Shown here in pieces: positions 1 through 8,346 of a stretch of DNA of 64,000 nt. Position numbers and translations under genes: made by a program. Numbering within the stretch: position 1 is the stretch's first letter; the number at the start of each line of letters is the position of its first letter. The notes under the pieces are model-generated. The model was given only the letters and a program-made list of their open reading frames with translations. It did not search any database and had not been told where the DNA came from. The stretch is from Gallionella sp. (lineage in GTDB: Bacteria; Pseudomonadota; Gammaproteobacteria; Burkholderiales; Gallionellaceae), in assembly GCA_028689145.1 (NCBI GenBank), contig JAQTWT010000004.1, forward strand, positions 8,323-72,322, written 5' to 3'.

Positions 1-3
1 GCG

Positions 4-2313
4 ATGGCGGCAGTGGCGGAAAAAGCCAAACCGGAGGAAGCTAAAGTCGAAGCCGCCCCTGTTAAAACGGAGCCTGCCGCAGCGGAGTCCGTACAACTGA
101 ATGCCGGACAGGAAGCGCAAGCTGCGCTAGAAGAACAGGCCAAGCTGGAAGCTGAAGCCAAGGTGGCGAAACTGAAAGCCAAACAAGAAGCCAAGGCTGA
201 AGCGGCGCGACTAAAGGCAGAGAAGAAAGCCAAAGCTGAAGCTGAGAAAAAAGCAGCAGCAGAAGCCAAGGCCGAAGCGGCACGGCTGAAGGCCGAGCAA
301 AAGGCCAAAGCCTTGGCGGAAAAACGGGCGGCAGCGGAAGCCAAAAAAGCGGCGGATGCCGAAGCAGCTCGGGTAATAGCAGAGCAGGAAGCACATGCCG
401 CGGCTCCCGCGCAACTGAAGGCTGAGCCGGAAGCGCCGGCGGCAGTGGCGGGAAAAGCCAAACCGGAGGAAGCTAAAGTCGAAGCCGCCCCTGTTAAAAC
501 GGAGCCTGCCGCAGCGGAGTCCGTACAACTGAATGCCGGACAGGAAGCGCAAGCTGCGCCAGAAGAACAGGCCAAACTGGAAGCTGAAGCCAAGGTGGCG
601 AAACTGAAAGCCGAACAAGCAGCCAGGGCTGAAGCGGTGCGACTGAATGCCGAGAAGAAAGCCAAAGCCGAAGCCGAGAAAAAAGCGGCAGCAGAAGCCA
701 AGGCCGAAGCGGCACGGCTGAAGGCCGAGCAAAAGGCCAAAGCCCTGGCGGAAAAACGGGCGGCAGCGGAAGCCAAAAAAGCGGCGGATGCAGAAGCTGC
801 GCGGGTCATAGCAGAGCAGGAAGCAGCGCGACAACAAGCCGCGCTGGTAGCTAAACAAGCGGAAAAACTGCCGGCCACCACCCCGGAATTACTGGTGGAG
901 CGATGGGTGAGCAACTGGTCCGGCAAGGATGTTGACAGTTACCTGTCGCGCTACGACATCGGATTCCGCCCGGCAGACGGAAAAGACCGCGAATCATGGG
1001 AAGCCATGCGCCGCAGCCGGATCGGCGCAGCATCCTCAATCAGTGTGCGCGCAAAAAATCTGCGGATTGAACCGCAGGGCGAACTGATGGCGACAGCACG
1101 ATTTGTGGAAACACTTGAAGTTGGCAGCTATATAAAAATATCGCATAAGCAATTGGTCATGGTGCGCCGTGACGGTGCATGGAAGATACTGGATGAGAAG
1201 GAAGAAAGCGGACTTGAAGCCGAAGTTTCACCCGTTAAATCAGAGCCGACATCCGTTCCCTCAACGCAACTGAAGGCTGAGCCGGAAGCGCCGGCGGCAG
1301 TGGCGGGAAAAGCCAAACCGGAGGAAGCTAAAGTCGAAGCCGCCCCTGTTAAAACGGAGCCTGCCGCAGCGGAGTCCGTACAACTGAATGCCGGACAGGA
1401 AGCGCAAGCTGCGCCAGAAGAACAGGCCAAACTGGAAGCTGAAGCCAAGGTGGCGAAACTGAAAGCCGAACAAGCAGCCAGGGCTGAAGCGGTGCGACTG
1501 AATGCCGAGAAGAAAGCCAAAGCCGAAGCCGAGAAAAAAGCGGCAGCAGAAGCCAAGGCCGAAGCGGCACGGCTGAAGGCCGAGCAAAAGGCCAAAGCCC
1601 TGGCGGAAAAACGGGCGGCAGCGGAAGCCAAAAAAGCGGCGGATGCAGAAGCTGCGCGGGTCATAGCAGAGCAGGAAGCAGCGCGACAACAAGCCGCGCT
1701 GGTAGCTAAACAAGCGGAAAAACTGCCGGCCACCACCCCGGAATTACTGGTGGAGCGATGGGTGAGCAACTGGTCCGGCAAGGATGTTGACAGTTACCTG
1801 TCGCGCTACGACATCGGATTCCGCCCGGCAGACGGAAAAGACCGCGAATCATGGGAAGCCATGCGCCGCAGCCGGATCGGCGCAGCATCCTCAATCAGTG
1901 TGCGCGCAAAAAATCTGCGGATTGAACCGCAGGGCGAACTGATGGCGACAGCACGATTTGTGGAAACACTTGAAGTTGGCGGCTATATAAAAATATCGCG
2001 TAAGCAATTGGTCATGGTGCGCCGTGACGGTGAATGGAAGATACTGGAAGAAACCGAACGAGAAATTGAAGCGGAAGCGGTACCCGTGGAAGCTGAACCC
2101 GCCGTTGAACCCCAACTGAAAGCAAAACCGGAAGCACAGGCGGCAGAAGAAACAGCGCGGCTGGAAGCGGAAGCCAAGGTGGCAAAATTGAAAGCAAAAA
2201 TAGCAGCAAAGGCAGAAGCGGCGAGGCTAAAGGCGGAAAGGGCAGCCCAGGCACAAGCTGAGGAGCAGGCGGAAAAAAACAAACAACCGGCCGAAGCCGA
2301 AGCAGCGCCCTAA
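4..2313 (+). CDS. Ala/Lys/Glu-rich repeat protein with two NTF2-like (Cds6/SnoaL-type) domains; 5' end uncertain
   Basis: The 769 residues alternate long A/K/E-rich stretches (predicted charged helix or coiled coil, TolA-like in composition) with two nearly identical globular domains at about residues 292-401 and 577-686, each starting TTPELLVERWVSNWSGKD. These domains resemble the NTF2-like fold found at the C-terminus of Cds6-type L,D-transpeptidase-associated proteins, where it is an accessory domain. No signal peptide is visible, and the first ATG lies 4 bases from the window edge in a repetitive region, so the true start is probably upstream. The residues between the domains differ by only about three substitutions, which points to a recent duplication. 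A cell-envelope or scaffolding role is inference only. Confidence 0.6.
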   Translation: MAAVAEKAKPEEAKVEAAPVKTEPAAAESVQLNAGQEAQAALEEQAKLEAEAKVAKLKAKQEAKAEAARLKAEKKAKAEAEKKAAAEAKAEAARLKAEQKAKALAEKRAAAEAKKAADAEAARVIAEQEAHAAAPAQLKAEPEAPAAVAGKAKPEEAKVEAAPVKTEPAAAESVQLNAGQEAQAAPEEQAKLEAEAKVAKLKAEQAARAEAVRLNAEKKAKAEAEKKAAAEAKAEAARLKAEQKAKALAEKRAAAEAKKAADAEAARVIAEQEAARQQAALVAKQAEKLPATTPELLVERWVSNWSGKDVDSYLSRYDIGFRPADGKDRESWEAMRRSRIGAASSISVRAKNLRIEPQGELMATARFVETLEVGSYIKISHKQLVMVRRDGAWKILDEKEESGLEAEVSPVKSEPTSVPSTQLKAEPEAPAAVAGKAKPEEAKVEAAPVKTEPAAAESVQLNAGQEAQAAPEEQAKLEAEAKVAKLKAEQAARAEAVRLNAEKKAKAEAEKKAAAEAKAEAARLKAEQKAKALAEKRAAAEAKKAADAEAARVIAEQEAARQQAALVAKQAEKLPATTPELLVERWVSNWSGKDVDSYLSRYDIGFRPADGKDRESWEAMRRSRIGAASSISVRAKNLRIEPQGELMATARFVETLEVGGYIKISRKQLVMVRRDGEWKILEETEREIEAEAVPVEAEPAVEPQLKAKPEAQAAEETARLEAEAKVAKLKAKIAAKAEAARLKAERAAQAQAEEQAEKNKQPAEAEAAP
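411..2048 (+). repeat. 855-bp in-frame tandem duplication inside the repeat protein
   Basis: The stretch starting at 411 recurs at 1266, an offset of 855 bp (285 codons). About 780 bp (411-1193 against 1266-2048) match with roughly three visible differences, near 1124, 1145 and 1174 in the first copy. Bases 8-400 resemble the A/K/E part of the unit again but lack the globular domain. Such high nucleotide identity suggests recent duplication or ongoing gene conversion. Confidence 0.85.
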
Positions 2314-2333
2314 CGAACAATCCCAGTTTGAAA

Positions 2334-2915
2334 TTAATTTGGTTTGTGCAGCAAACCTTTTACCGTGGCGCTAAGCAACAGTATGCAAATCGAGGATAGT
2401 GCGCTGATGCCAAGGATAATCCGCACGTCACCGGAAAAATGAAACAGTTCGCGCAGCATCGGCACGTTTAATACCAGAGCCACCCCGGCAATGCTGCTGA
2501 GCACGACACTCCCAGCACGGGATTTTGTCGCGACAATGCATCTTGCCAGCAGGCGTTTAGAGAGCGGTTGCTGAACACCAGGGCGCGCGGGCTGGACAGG
2601 TCGCGCAACGCTTCCAGCCCCCGTTCGTTTTTGTGTTCCTGAAAGACAGTCAATGCGATAACGAGCAACACAAAAAACATCAGCATCAACGCATCAGAAA
2701 CATCGCCCAGCAACAGATAAATACAGCCCGCCGAGATTAGCAGCAGGAACATCGGCTCGCGTAACGCATCTGCGACCATGTGCCATATCCGGCGCTGTTG
2801 CCGGATTCAGCTCGTTGTAGCCGGAGGCGGCAAGGCATTGTTGTGCCTGTGCCGTGCTCAACCCGGAAATTGTCAGGTCATTGCGCTCATGCCGATGGAC
2901 TCTGTCTTTTATCAT
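2334..2915 (-). pseudogene. Remnant of a Ca2+-type P-type ATPase (internal deletion plus frameshift)
   Basis: Three pieces of a P2-type cation ATPase can be read in order on the minus strand. The N-terminal cation-ATPase domain runs from the ATG at 2915 (ISGLSTAQAQQCLAASGYNE). After a frameshift near 2780 comes the first membrane hairpin (REPMFLLLISAGCIYLLLGD, then QEHKNERGLEALRDLSS). Near 2520 the reading jumps to the extreme C-terminal helices (VPMLRELFHFSGDVRIILGI), ending at a TAA at 2334-2336. The actuator domain, the phosphorylation (DKTGT) domain and the ATP-binding domain, about 600-700 residues, are absent, so the gene cannot be functional. Family assignment is by eye. Confidence 0.75.
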
Positions 2916-3100
2916 GAGCAGAGGATACAGCGATAGCGCTTGTCGAGTAAATTGCAGCAGTTGCCTGACCAAAAAATGCCTGCACAGCAGGAATTTTTCG
3001 GGTAAATTTCGCAACCGTTTTATAGAAGTTACCTTTTATCGAGGGAACTTATTCGGAAGAGTTCTATCTTACAGGTTCCGAAAATTTCAGGAGAAAATTT

Positions 3101-3622
3101 ATGACGCAATACAGCAAACGCATGGTGATCGTTCATTGGCTGACCTTGGTACTGTTGGTCGTTGCCTGGTATCTGGGGGAAGAGCTGGACGAGGCACGGC
3201 ACGAAACGGCGGCTACACTGACCGGCTACGTTGTACATGCCTTGGTGGGCGGCGCGGTTCTGCTGCTGGCTTTTGTGCGGCTGTATTTCCGTAGTGCGGA
3301 CGGTACACCGCCGCCAATCGGCGATACACCGATGGACAAGGTAGCCAAAGGCATTCATCACGGACTTTATGCCCTGTTGTTCCTGTTGCCGATAACCGGC
3401 ATCGTGACTTTGGTTTCCAGCGATGTGCTCAAAGCCCTGCAGGCGGGGGATGCAAGTTTGCTACCGCAGAAGTTTAGCGGCGTATTCGCCCATGAAGCCC
3501 ATGAAATACTGGTAACCGTGTTAATGGTGCTGGTGGCAGTGCATTTGCTGGGTGCGCTCAAGCATCAGTTCATCAGTAAAGACGGCCTGATGAAGCGCAT
3601 GTCGTTGCACAGAAAAGACTGA
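3101..3622 (+). CDS. Cytochrome b561 family protein
   Basis: A 173-residue integral membrane protein with four predicted helices and the histidines expected for bis-His haem b ligation: H12 in VIVHW, a His in YVVHALVGG, KGIHHGLYALLF, and VAVHLLGALKHQF. Bacterial members (YodB/YceJ-like) sit in the inner membrane and pass electrons between the quinone pool and other carriers. The length is normal for the family. A good ribosome binding site (AGGAGAAAATTT) precedes the ATG and a strong terminator follows, so it looks monocistronic. The electron partner cannot be told from the context, since the neighbours are a pseudogene and a long intergenic region. Confidence 0.88.
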   Translation: MTQYSKRMVIVHWLTLVLLVVAWYLGEELDEARHETAATLTGYVVHALVGGAVLLLAFVRLYFRSADGTPPPIGDTPMDKVAKGIHHGLYALLFLLPITGIVTLVSSDVLKALQAGDASLLPQKFSGVFAHEAHEILVTVLMVLVAVHLLGALKHQFISKDGLMKRMSLHRKD

Positions 3623-3642
3623 ACCTAATATTGGGTTGAATG

Positions 3643-3672
3643 AAAAGGCGGGACATTGGTCCCGCCTTTTTT
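3643..3672 (+). terminator. Rho-independent terminator of the cytochrome b561 gene
   Basis: A perfect GC-rich stem (AAGGCGGGA / TCCCGCCTT) with a six-base loop is followed by a run of T, about 20 bp after the stop codon. Confidence 0.85.
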
Positions 3673-4146
3673 ATTGCTTGTTGCAAAGATATGTGTTTAT
3701 CAATCGCCCGATATTTCCCGAGTATTTTGAGCGGCATTTCGTTAAATGACTATTGCAAAAGAGTATTTTTGTTTACCCACAAAATCTGTGGATAACTTTG
3801 TGGGTAAATATATCGGTTAGTGCTTTAAGTCGGTATTGCATAAGGATTTTTGTTGCGTTGCTTATTTTTTAAGTTTTTAAAAACAATTTAAATACAATGC
3901 GTTAACGTAAGTTGCTGGTGTTGGCTGCAGGGGTTATTGCAATAAGCTCCGAATTCTCTGGCTTTGTGGATTGTTTTGAAATGTCAATATACCTTTTAGT
4001 GTTTTTTTGAAGAAAAACATCATATTTTGCTTGTCAAAAAACTCGCCATTTCAATCAAATAGTTGCGCGGAAACGGAGTGCATTTGTTACAGGTGCATCG
4101 GGAGTATTGATCCGGCAGACGTTGCGAAAAAATGTGCGAGGAGCTG
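3673..4146. other. 474-bp AT-rich intergenic region with an inverted repeat and a DnaA-box match
   Basis: No coding sequence is supported. The stretch is clearly more AT-rich than its surroundings. At 3772-3781 and 3799-3808 there is a perfect 10-bp inverted repeat (TTTACCCACA / TGTGGGTAAA), and the 17-bp loop contains TGTGGATAA (3787-3795), the exact reverse complement of the DnaA-box consensus TTATCCACA. The two flanking genes converge here. Confidence 0.5.
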
Positions 4147-5046
4147 CTAAAAATCGGCGCTTTGCAACAGCCAGCCAGCTCCTCCCAGCGCACCGAAAAA
4201 AATCACCAGATGCGCCCATGCCCAGAACAGGTAACGGCGCGATAATTTCTCCGGCGAGAGATTGCTGATCAGGAATAATTTGCCGTCGCGCGGCTGGCCG
4301 ATGAGGTGGATATCCGCTTGGGTGTGGGCTTCGCGCTGTTTTATGGCCACTTGGCGCTTGGCGGCCTGGCGCGCCAGCAGCCATTCATTCATATCCAGTT
4401 CGCCGTCGTTGTTCAAATCGAAGCGCGCATGTAACGCCGGCTTGTCCCGCTTCCATTCGGCGAGCAGTGTGTTGAGTTCGGCGCGGCTGTCGAATTCCAC
4501 CGCCCCGCTCCGCGTGCGGAATTCGCCGATGACATACAGGAAATCGCTATCGATGATTTTCCATTCGGTGTAGCGATATTCGCCTTCACGCCATTGGTCG
4601 CGGTGCTTGGTCACGATCTCGGCGTGTTCCGGATCAACCACGCAGTCGCCAGTGTTGTCGCGCAACAGGAAGGTATCGTTGCTTGTGCCGCTATCCACGG
4701 TTTTCCACTCATTTTCCGAGTTGCTTTGCTCGATTGTGTAGCGGTACCACAGGCAGGGTAGCAGGCGGCATTTGCTGATCAGCGGTGTCGCGTCGAACGG
4801 CTTGCCGCGCCCGCTCAGTTCGACATAACCCTGCGCGGCGGAAGCGACCTTCGAGGTGGGCGTATCGCGTATCGTACGCAGCCGTTTTAATGACGACAGC
4901 CATGCAACGAAGCTGATGAGCGCCATGAGGGACAGGCAGCCCAGCCAGCCTTCCCGCGATTCGAGCTGGAAGCCGACGAACAGCAGCAACAGCTGCGCGC
5001 CGGAAGTCACCAGTTGCGCGTAGCTGCGGTGCAGCGAGACCAGCAT
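4147..5046 (-). CDS. GIDE-domain membrane protein with an EF-hand motif, LemA neighbour
   Basis: A 299-residue protein with predicted membrane helices near residues 10-50 (LLLLFVGFQLES, LSLMALISFVAWL) and at the C-terminus (LFWAWAHLVIFFGALGGAG). The middle resembles the GIDE domain (the membrane-side domain first named from a eukaryotic E3 ligase), which in bacteria is commonly encoded beside LemA. At about residue 208 the stretch DLNNDGELDMNEW fits an EF-hand Ca2+-binding loop. The upstream gene on the same strand is lemA, 185 bp away, with a hairpin repeat between them. The function in bacteria is not established; the LemA partnership is inferred from gene order. Confidence 0.65.
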   Translation of the reverse strand: MLVSLHRSYAQLVTSGAQLLLLFVGFQLESREGWLGCLSLMALISFVAWLSSLKRLRTIRDTPTSKVASAAQGYVELSGRGKPFDATPLISKCRLLPCLWYRYTIEQSNSENEWKTVDSGTSNDTFLLRDNTGDCVVDPEHAEIVTKHRDQWREGEYRYTEWKIIDSDFLYVIGEFRTRSGAVEFDSRAELNTLLAEWKRDKPALHARFDLNNDGELDMNEWLLARQAAKRQVAIKQREAHTQADIHLIGQPRDGKLFLISNLSPEKLSRRYLFWAWAHLVIFFGALGGAGWLLQSADF

Positions 5047-5104
5047 GGCGGATTAACGAGAGACTCGCACGGCGAGACGTTCGCTTCCTCTCCCGCTTGC
5101 GGGA

Positions 5105-5153
5105 TAACCAGCGACTTGGCTATCGTTTTTTGATAGCCTAGCCGAATGGCTAG
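5105..5153. repeat. Covarying hairpin repeat, copy A
   Basis: A member of a roughly 50-nt family that begins TAACCA and ends TGGCTA. The inner stem is GGCTATC / GATAGCC with a T-rich loop (GTTTTTT), followed by a T opposite T mismatch and an outer CT/AG stem. It lies between lemA and the GIDE gene. Other copies are at 15371-15424, 63749-63796 and 63949-63997. Confidence 0.7.
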
Positions 5154-5231
5154 TAGTCCCAACAGAGGATTGAGGAGAGGGGGCGGGCATGACGGGGCTC
5201 ATTGCCACGGATAGAAGCAACGCCATGCCTG

Positions 5232-5798
5232 TTAGCTAAATAGTTGCTTCATATCCACATCCGCCTTCTCTGCGGATGAGAATTCCAGCAGCGGCTTTTC
5301 GCCGAAATTGAACAGCTTGGCGATGATGCTGGCGGGAAACACCTCGATCTGCACATTGTTGATATTCACCGACTCGTTATACAGTTCGCGGCGGTCGGCG
5401 ATGCCGTTCTCCAGCGCAGTGATGCGGGTCTGCAACTGCATGAAATTCTCGTTGGCCTTCAGTTCCGGGTAGGCTTCCGCCACCGCAAAAATGCCGCCCA
5501 ACCCGGCGCGCAACATACCTTCCGCCTGACCAAGCGCGGGAATGTCCTGATGTTCGCGCGCGGTTTGCACCTGCGAACGCGCCTCGATGACTTTTTGCAG
5601 CGTGGCCTGTTCGAACTGCTTGTACTGTTTGCATACCTCGACCAGCTTGGGCAGCTCGTCGTGGCGCTGCTTGAGCAGCACGTCGATATTCGCCCACGCC
5701 TTGGCGACCGCGTGCTTCACGCTGACCAGGTGGTTGTACAGGCCGATGCTGTAAAACAACAGTGCGGCTACGGCGCCGAAGAAAATCAGTGTACTCAT
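5232..5798 (-). CDS. lemA: LemA family protein
   Basis: A 188-residue protein with one N-terminal membrane anchor (LIFFGAVAALLFYSIGLYNHL) followed by a helical LemA domain. Family hallmarks visible are AWANIDVLLKQRHDELPKLV near residue 35 and NENFMQLQ with ITALENGIADRRELYNESV in the second half. LemA proteins are membrane-anchored four-helix proteins of unclear function, often paired with GIDE or TPM-domain proteins. A strong ribosome binding site (AAGGAG) lies before the ATG. The SIMPL-domain gene is 26 bp upstream, so these form an operon. Confidence 0.92.
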   Translation of the reverse strand: MSTLIFFGAVAALLFYSIGLYNHLVSVKHAVAKAWANIDVLLKQRHDELPKLVEVCKQYKQFEQATLQKVIEARSQVQTAREHQDIPALGQAEGMLRAGLGGIFAVAEAYPELKANENFMQLQTRITALENGIADRRELYNESVNINNVQIEVFPASIIAKLFNFGEKPLLEFSSAEKADVDMKQLFS

Positions 5799-5824
5799 GC
5801 TTGCTCCTTCAGTCGGGTTGATGA

Positions 5825-6511
5825 TTACGGAAATTCGATGGTGCCGTTGATCTGCACCGTCAGGCGGCTGTCACCGCCGGCGAATTCAGGTGCGGGAATC
5901 GCCGCGTTGGTCATGGCCGCACCGCGCATCATTGCCATCGGATAAGGCCTCGGCATATCGCTGTTGCTGATCGTGAAATGCACTGTCTTGTATGATTTTG
6001 CGCCGAGCACGGTGCGTATCGCATCGGCGCGCATCTGGAAGGCTTTGATCGCTTCGGCGATCAGCACGTTTTCGGTTTTTGCGCGGGTGTCCGGCGCGAC
6101 GGTGAATTGCACTCCGCCCAGTTGCATCGAGGCTTGCAACTGCATAATGAGTTCACCGGCGGCCTTAAAATCGCGGCTCTCCAGACGAATCTCGCCGCGG
6201 CCGCGCCAGGCCTCGATCTGGTTGTTCTTGCCGTATACCGGGTAGGTGTTCTGGTTGCCGCTGGCTGCTTTCACGCTGCCGAATGCCGAGGCTTTCTTCA
6301 GCGCGTCGTTCAGGGCGGCGTTGAGCTGCTGGGCGACGCGGGCCGGCTGTTTGTCCTGGATTTCCACACTCATGCTGGTCAACAGCAAATCATTTGCAAC
6401 TTCGCGCGCGGCTTCGACCTGAAAATCCACACGGTTATATGTATCGCTGTCCGAGGCTTGCGCCAGATGGTTGACGGACAGCAGACTGAACAACAATGCA
6501 ATACGCAACAT
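5825..6511 (-). CDS. SIMPL (DUF541) domain periplasmic protein
   Basis: A 228-residue protein with an N-terminal signal peptide (cleavage likely after AQA near residue 19). The SIMPL/DUF541 fold is recognisable from the VSVEIQ-like strand, the A-rich helices (LNAALNDALKKASAFG, AFQMRADAIRTVLGA) and the C-terminal strand LTVQINGTIEF. Relatives include E. coli YggE and are periplasmic proteins linked to oxidative-stress tolerance. AAGGAG precedes the ATG. It is the first gene of a probable unit with lemA and the GIDE-like gene. The exact role is unknown. Confidence 0.85.
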   Translation of the reverse strand: MLRIALLFSLLSVNHLAQASDSDTYNRVDFQVEAAREVANDLLLTSMSVEIQDKQPARVAQQLNAALNDALKKASAFGSVKAASGNQNTYPVYGKNNQIEAWRGRGEIRLESRDFKAAGELIMQLQASMQLGGVQFTVAPDTRAKTENVLIAEAIKAFQMRADAIRTVLGAKSYKTVHFTISNSDMPRPYPMAMMRGAAMTNAAIPAPEFAGGDSRLTVQINGTIEFP

Positions 6512-6563
6512 GGCAGACTCCTTGGTTGGTAATGCGCATATCGTAATGCAAAATTGCCGTGAG

Positions 6564-7310
6564 CTATAGCACCAGTTGATTATTCAAACAGGTCTTGGCC
6601 TGTGCCAGCCGTGCCAGCGTCGGTTGCAGGTTCAATCCGGTTAGCTTCTTCAGCGCCAATGCGCTTTCTTTCAGGTCATCGAAAGATATTTCGATCGGGT
6701 CGCCGCATGTCGCGAAAGCGATTGCATTGCCGGCCTCGCTGGAAGGGAGCACCAGCGTGCGGTCGTCGAACGCCTCGGCGATACGTTCCGCAGTCGCCTT
6801 GAAGCCGCGGCTGCGCGTCAGCATGTTTACCGTCAAGACGCCGTCGCCGCTCAGGCGCGTACGGCAGGCCTGGTAGAACGGCAGCGTCTCCAGCGCGCCG
6901 GTGCGCGCGTTCTCGTCGAAACCGTCCACCAGAACCAGATCGAATTTTTTGTTGCTGTTCAATACAAATTCCGCGCCGTCGCCAATCACCAGATTGATGC
7001 GCTTAGGGTCTTCCGGCAGCTTGAAGAACTGCCGTGCCGCCGCGACCACGGCAGGCTCAATCTCCACGATGGTCAGGTGTGCCAGCGGATAATGGCGGTA
7101 CAGGAACTTGGTCAGCGAAGCCGCGCCCAGCCCGATTAGCAGCACCTTGCGCGGCGTGTCGCACAGCAACAGGCTCGCCATCATTTCGCGGGTGTACTCC
7201 AGCTCCAGATTCCACGGCCGCGCGATGCGCATCGCCCCTTGAATCCATTCGGAGCCGAAGTGCAGCGTGCGCACGCCTGCTTCTTCGCGGATTTCTATTG
7301 GTGTAGCCAT
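6564..7310 (-). CDS. Spermidine synthase-like SAM-fold protein
   Basis: A 248-residue Rossmann-fold protein with the methyltransferase-type nucleotide-binding loop VLLIGLGAASLTKFLY at about residue 55, an acidic ribose-binding strand (TIVEIEPAVVAAA), and DLVLVDGF at about residue 125, the place of the catalytic Asp in aminopropyltransferases. It matches the spermidine-synthase-like family of Betaproteobacteria, whose members usually lack a defined substrate. The short N-terminal domain argues against a full SpeE. It is followed by the SIMPL-lemA group on the same strand, with 52 bp between them. Real polyamine synthesis is not proven. Confidence 0.75.
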   Translation of the reverse strand: MATPIEIREEAGVRTLHFGSEWIQGAMRIARPWNLELEYTREMMASLLLCDTPRKVLLIGLGAASLTKFLYRHYPLAHLTIVEIEPAVVAAARQFFKLPEDPKRINLVIGDGAEFVLNSNKKFDLVLVDGFDENARTGALETLPFYQACRTRLSGDGVLTVNMLTRSRGFKATAERIAEAFDDRTLVLPSSEAGNAIAFATCGDPIEISFDDLKESALALKKLTGLNLQPTLARLAQAKTCLNNQLVL

Positions 7311-7328
7311 ATTTTTAGTAACCCTTTT

Positions 7329-7407
7329 GTAGGCTGGCGGTAAGCGTAGCGCACCCCAGCATGAATGCCAGACAAATGCCGGGGTTCATACCTCACCGCC
7401 AGCCTAC
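7329..7407. repeat. Palindromic intergenic repeat (GTAGGCTGGCGG family)
   Basis: Arms GTAGGCTGGCGG (7329-7340) and CCGCCAGCCTAC (7396-7407) are perfect inverted repeats around an inner CCCCAGCAT / ATGCCGGGG-like hairpin. A related complete element lies at 44704-44780 and a half copy at 15339-15350. The right arm contains the stop codon of the neighbouring dehydratase gene. Confidence 0.8.
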
Positions 7408-8306
7408 GTCCATTGGTTTAGCAGCCATCTCGCCCATTCGGTTACCTCAGTCGCGGTCATGCCGATGCCTGCCTGCTGTGCAGCCAGCGCATCTCCCGCC
7501 GCGCCGTGCAGATGCACCGACAGTAGCAGCGCATCGTCCGTCGACATGCCCTGCGCAATGAAGGCAGCGATCATGCCGCTCAGCACGTCGCCCATGCCCG
7601 CCGTGCTCATGCCGGGGTTGCCGGTGCGGTTGACGAACAGCTTGCTGTCGTGTGTGGCGCACAGGCTGTCCGCGCCTTTCAGCACCACGCTGCAGGCGAA
7701 TTTCTGTGCCAGTTGCCGCACTGCCGCGACACGATCTGTCTGCACTTCCCTGATTTCGCAGCCCAGCAGGCGTGCCGCTTCGCCGGGGTGGGGCGTGAGC
7801 ACGGCAGGATGAGTGCGTGCACGCAGATCGTCCTGCAGATCGGTATGGCTGGCGAGCAGATTCAGCGCATCGGCATCCAGCACGAGGGGAGTTTTGAATT
7901 TCAGCGCCTCATACAGCAGCTTGTAAGCGGCTGTTGACGTGCCCATGCCGCAGCCGATGGCAATTACTGAATTGCCCTTCGACGAGCTCAGGGCGAACGG
8001 CTTGAGGGATAAGATGTCGTGTGCGCGGTGCAGCATCAACTCTGGCTGCTGCAAATCCACCGCAGGCGCGTTATCCGCCAGCAGGCCGACATGCACGCAG
8101 CCCGCGCCCAGCTTGAGCGCGGCGCGGGCTGCCAGCAGCGGCGCGCCAACCATGCCTACCGCGCCGCCGATTATCGCGACGCTGCCGAACATGCCCTTGT
8201 GGCTGTCGCGCGGGCGTTTCGGGAAGTTTGCGCTGACCCGATCCTGATCAATTGCTTCGGGGATGCGTTTGCTCATTTCCGGTCGCATACTGAGTGTGGG
8301 GGGCAT
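7404..8306 (-). CDS. nnrD: ADP/ATP-dependent NAD(P)H-hydrate dehydratase (YjeF C-terminal/ribokinase-like domain)
   Basis: A 300-residue ribokinase-like protein that dehydrates damaged NAD(P)H hydrates in the cytoplasm. Hallmarks are GMFGSVAIIGGAVGMVGAPLLA near the start, LVLDADALNL, VLTPHPGEAARLLG, SVVLKGADSLC and the C-terminal GNPGMSTAGMGDVLSGMI signature. The epimerase domain of full YjeF (NnrE) is not present. The start is uncertain: ATGs at 8306, 8288 and 8276 are all possible, and the frame stays open to 8438 inside purL. Two oddities are the peptide PFALSSSKG, encoded by a dispersed repeat at 7975-8000, and the stop codon, which is supplied by a palindromic repeat. Confidence 0.9.
   Translation of the reverse strand: MPPTLSMRPEMSKRIPEAIDQDRVSANFPKRPRDSHKGMFGSVAIIGGAVGMVGAPLLAARAALKLGAGCVHVGLLADNAPAVDLQQPELMLHRAHDILSLKPFALSSSKGNSVIAIGCGMGTSTAAYKLLYEALKFKTPLVLDADALNLLASHTDLQDDLRARTHPAVLTPHPGEAARLLGCEIREVQTDRVAAVRQLAQKFACSVVLKGADSLCATHDSKLFVNRTGNPGMSTAGMGDVLSGMIAAFIAQGMSTDDALLLSVHLHGAAGDALAAQQAGIGMTATEVTEWARWLLNQWT
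7975..8000. repeat. Dispersed repeat (CCTTCGAC...GGGCGAACGG family) inside nnrD
   Basis: It matches the intergenic copy at 12374-12399 in 24 of 26 bases. On the minus strand it reads in frame as PFALSSSKG within the dehydratase, just before the SVIAIGCGMG strand. Confidence 0.8.
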
Positions 8307-8346
8307 AGTATAATCCCGCCCCGAATTTAATTTCACTGTCCACGCC

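Noticed and set aside
211-2320. Many long open frames on the minus strand opposite the repeat protein
   Set aside because: They are mirror frames of a GC-rich Ala/Lys/Glu-coding repeat; their translations are Phe/Cys/Arg- or Ser/Ala-rich low complexity without domains.
3772-3808. Chromosomal replication origin
   Set aside because: Only one perfect DnaA box was found and none of the usual origin neighbours (dnaA, dnaN, rpmH, gidA) is present.
5105-5153. Integron attC site
   Set aside because: Size and hairpin form are suggestive, but the R-site consensus (GTTRRRY / RYYYAAC) is not met at both ends and no integrase or cassette array is present.
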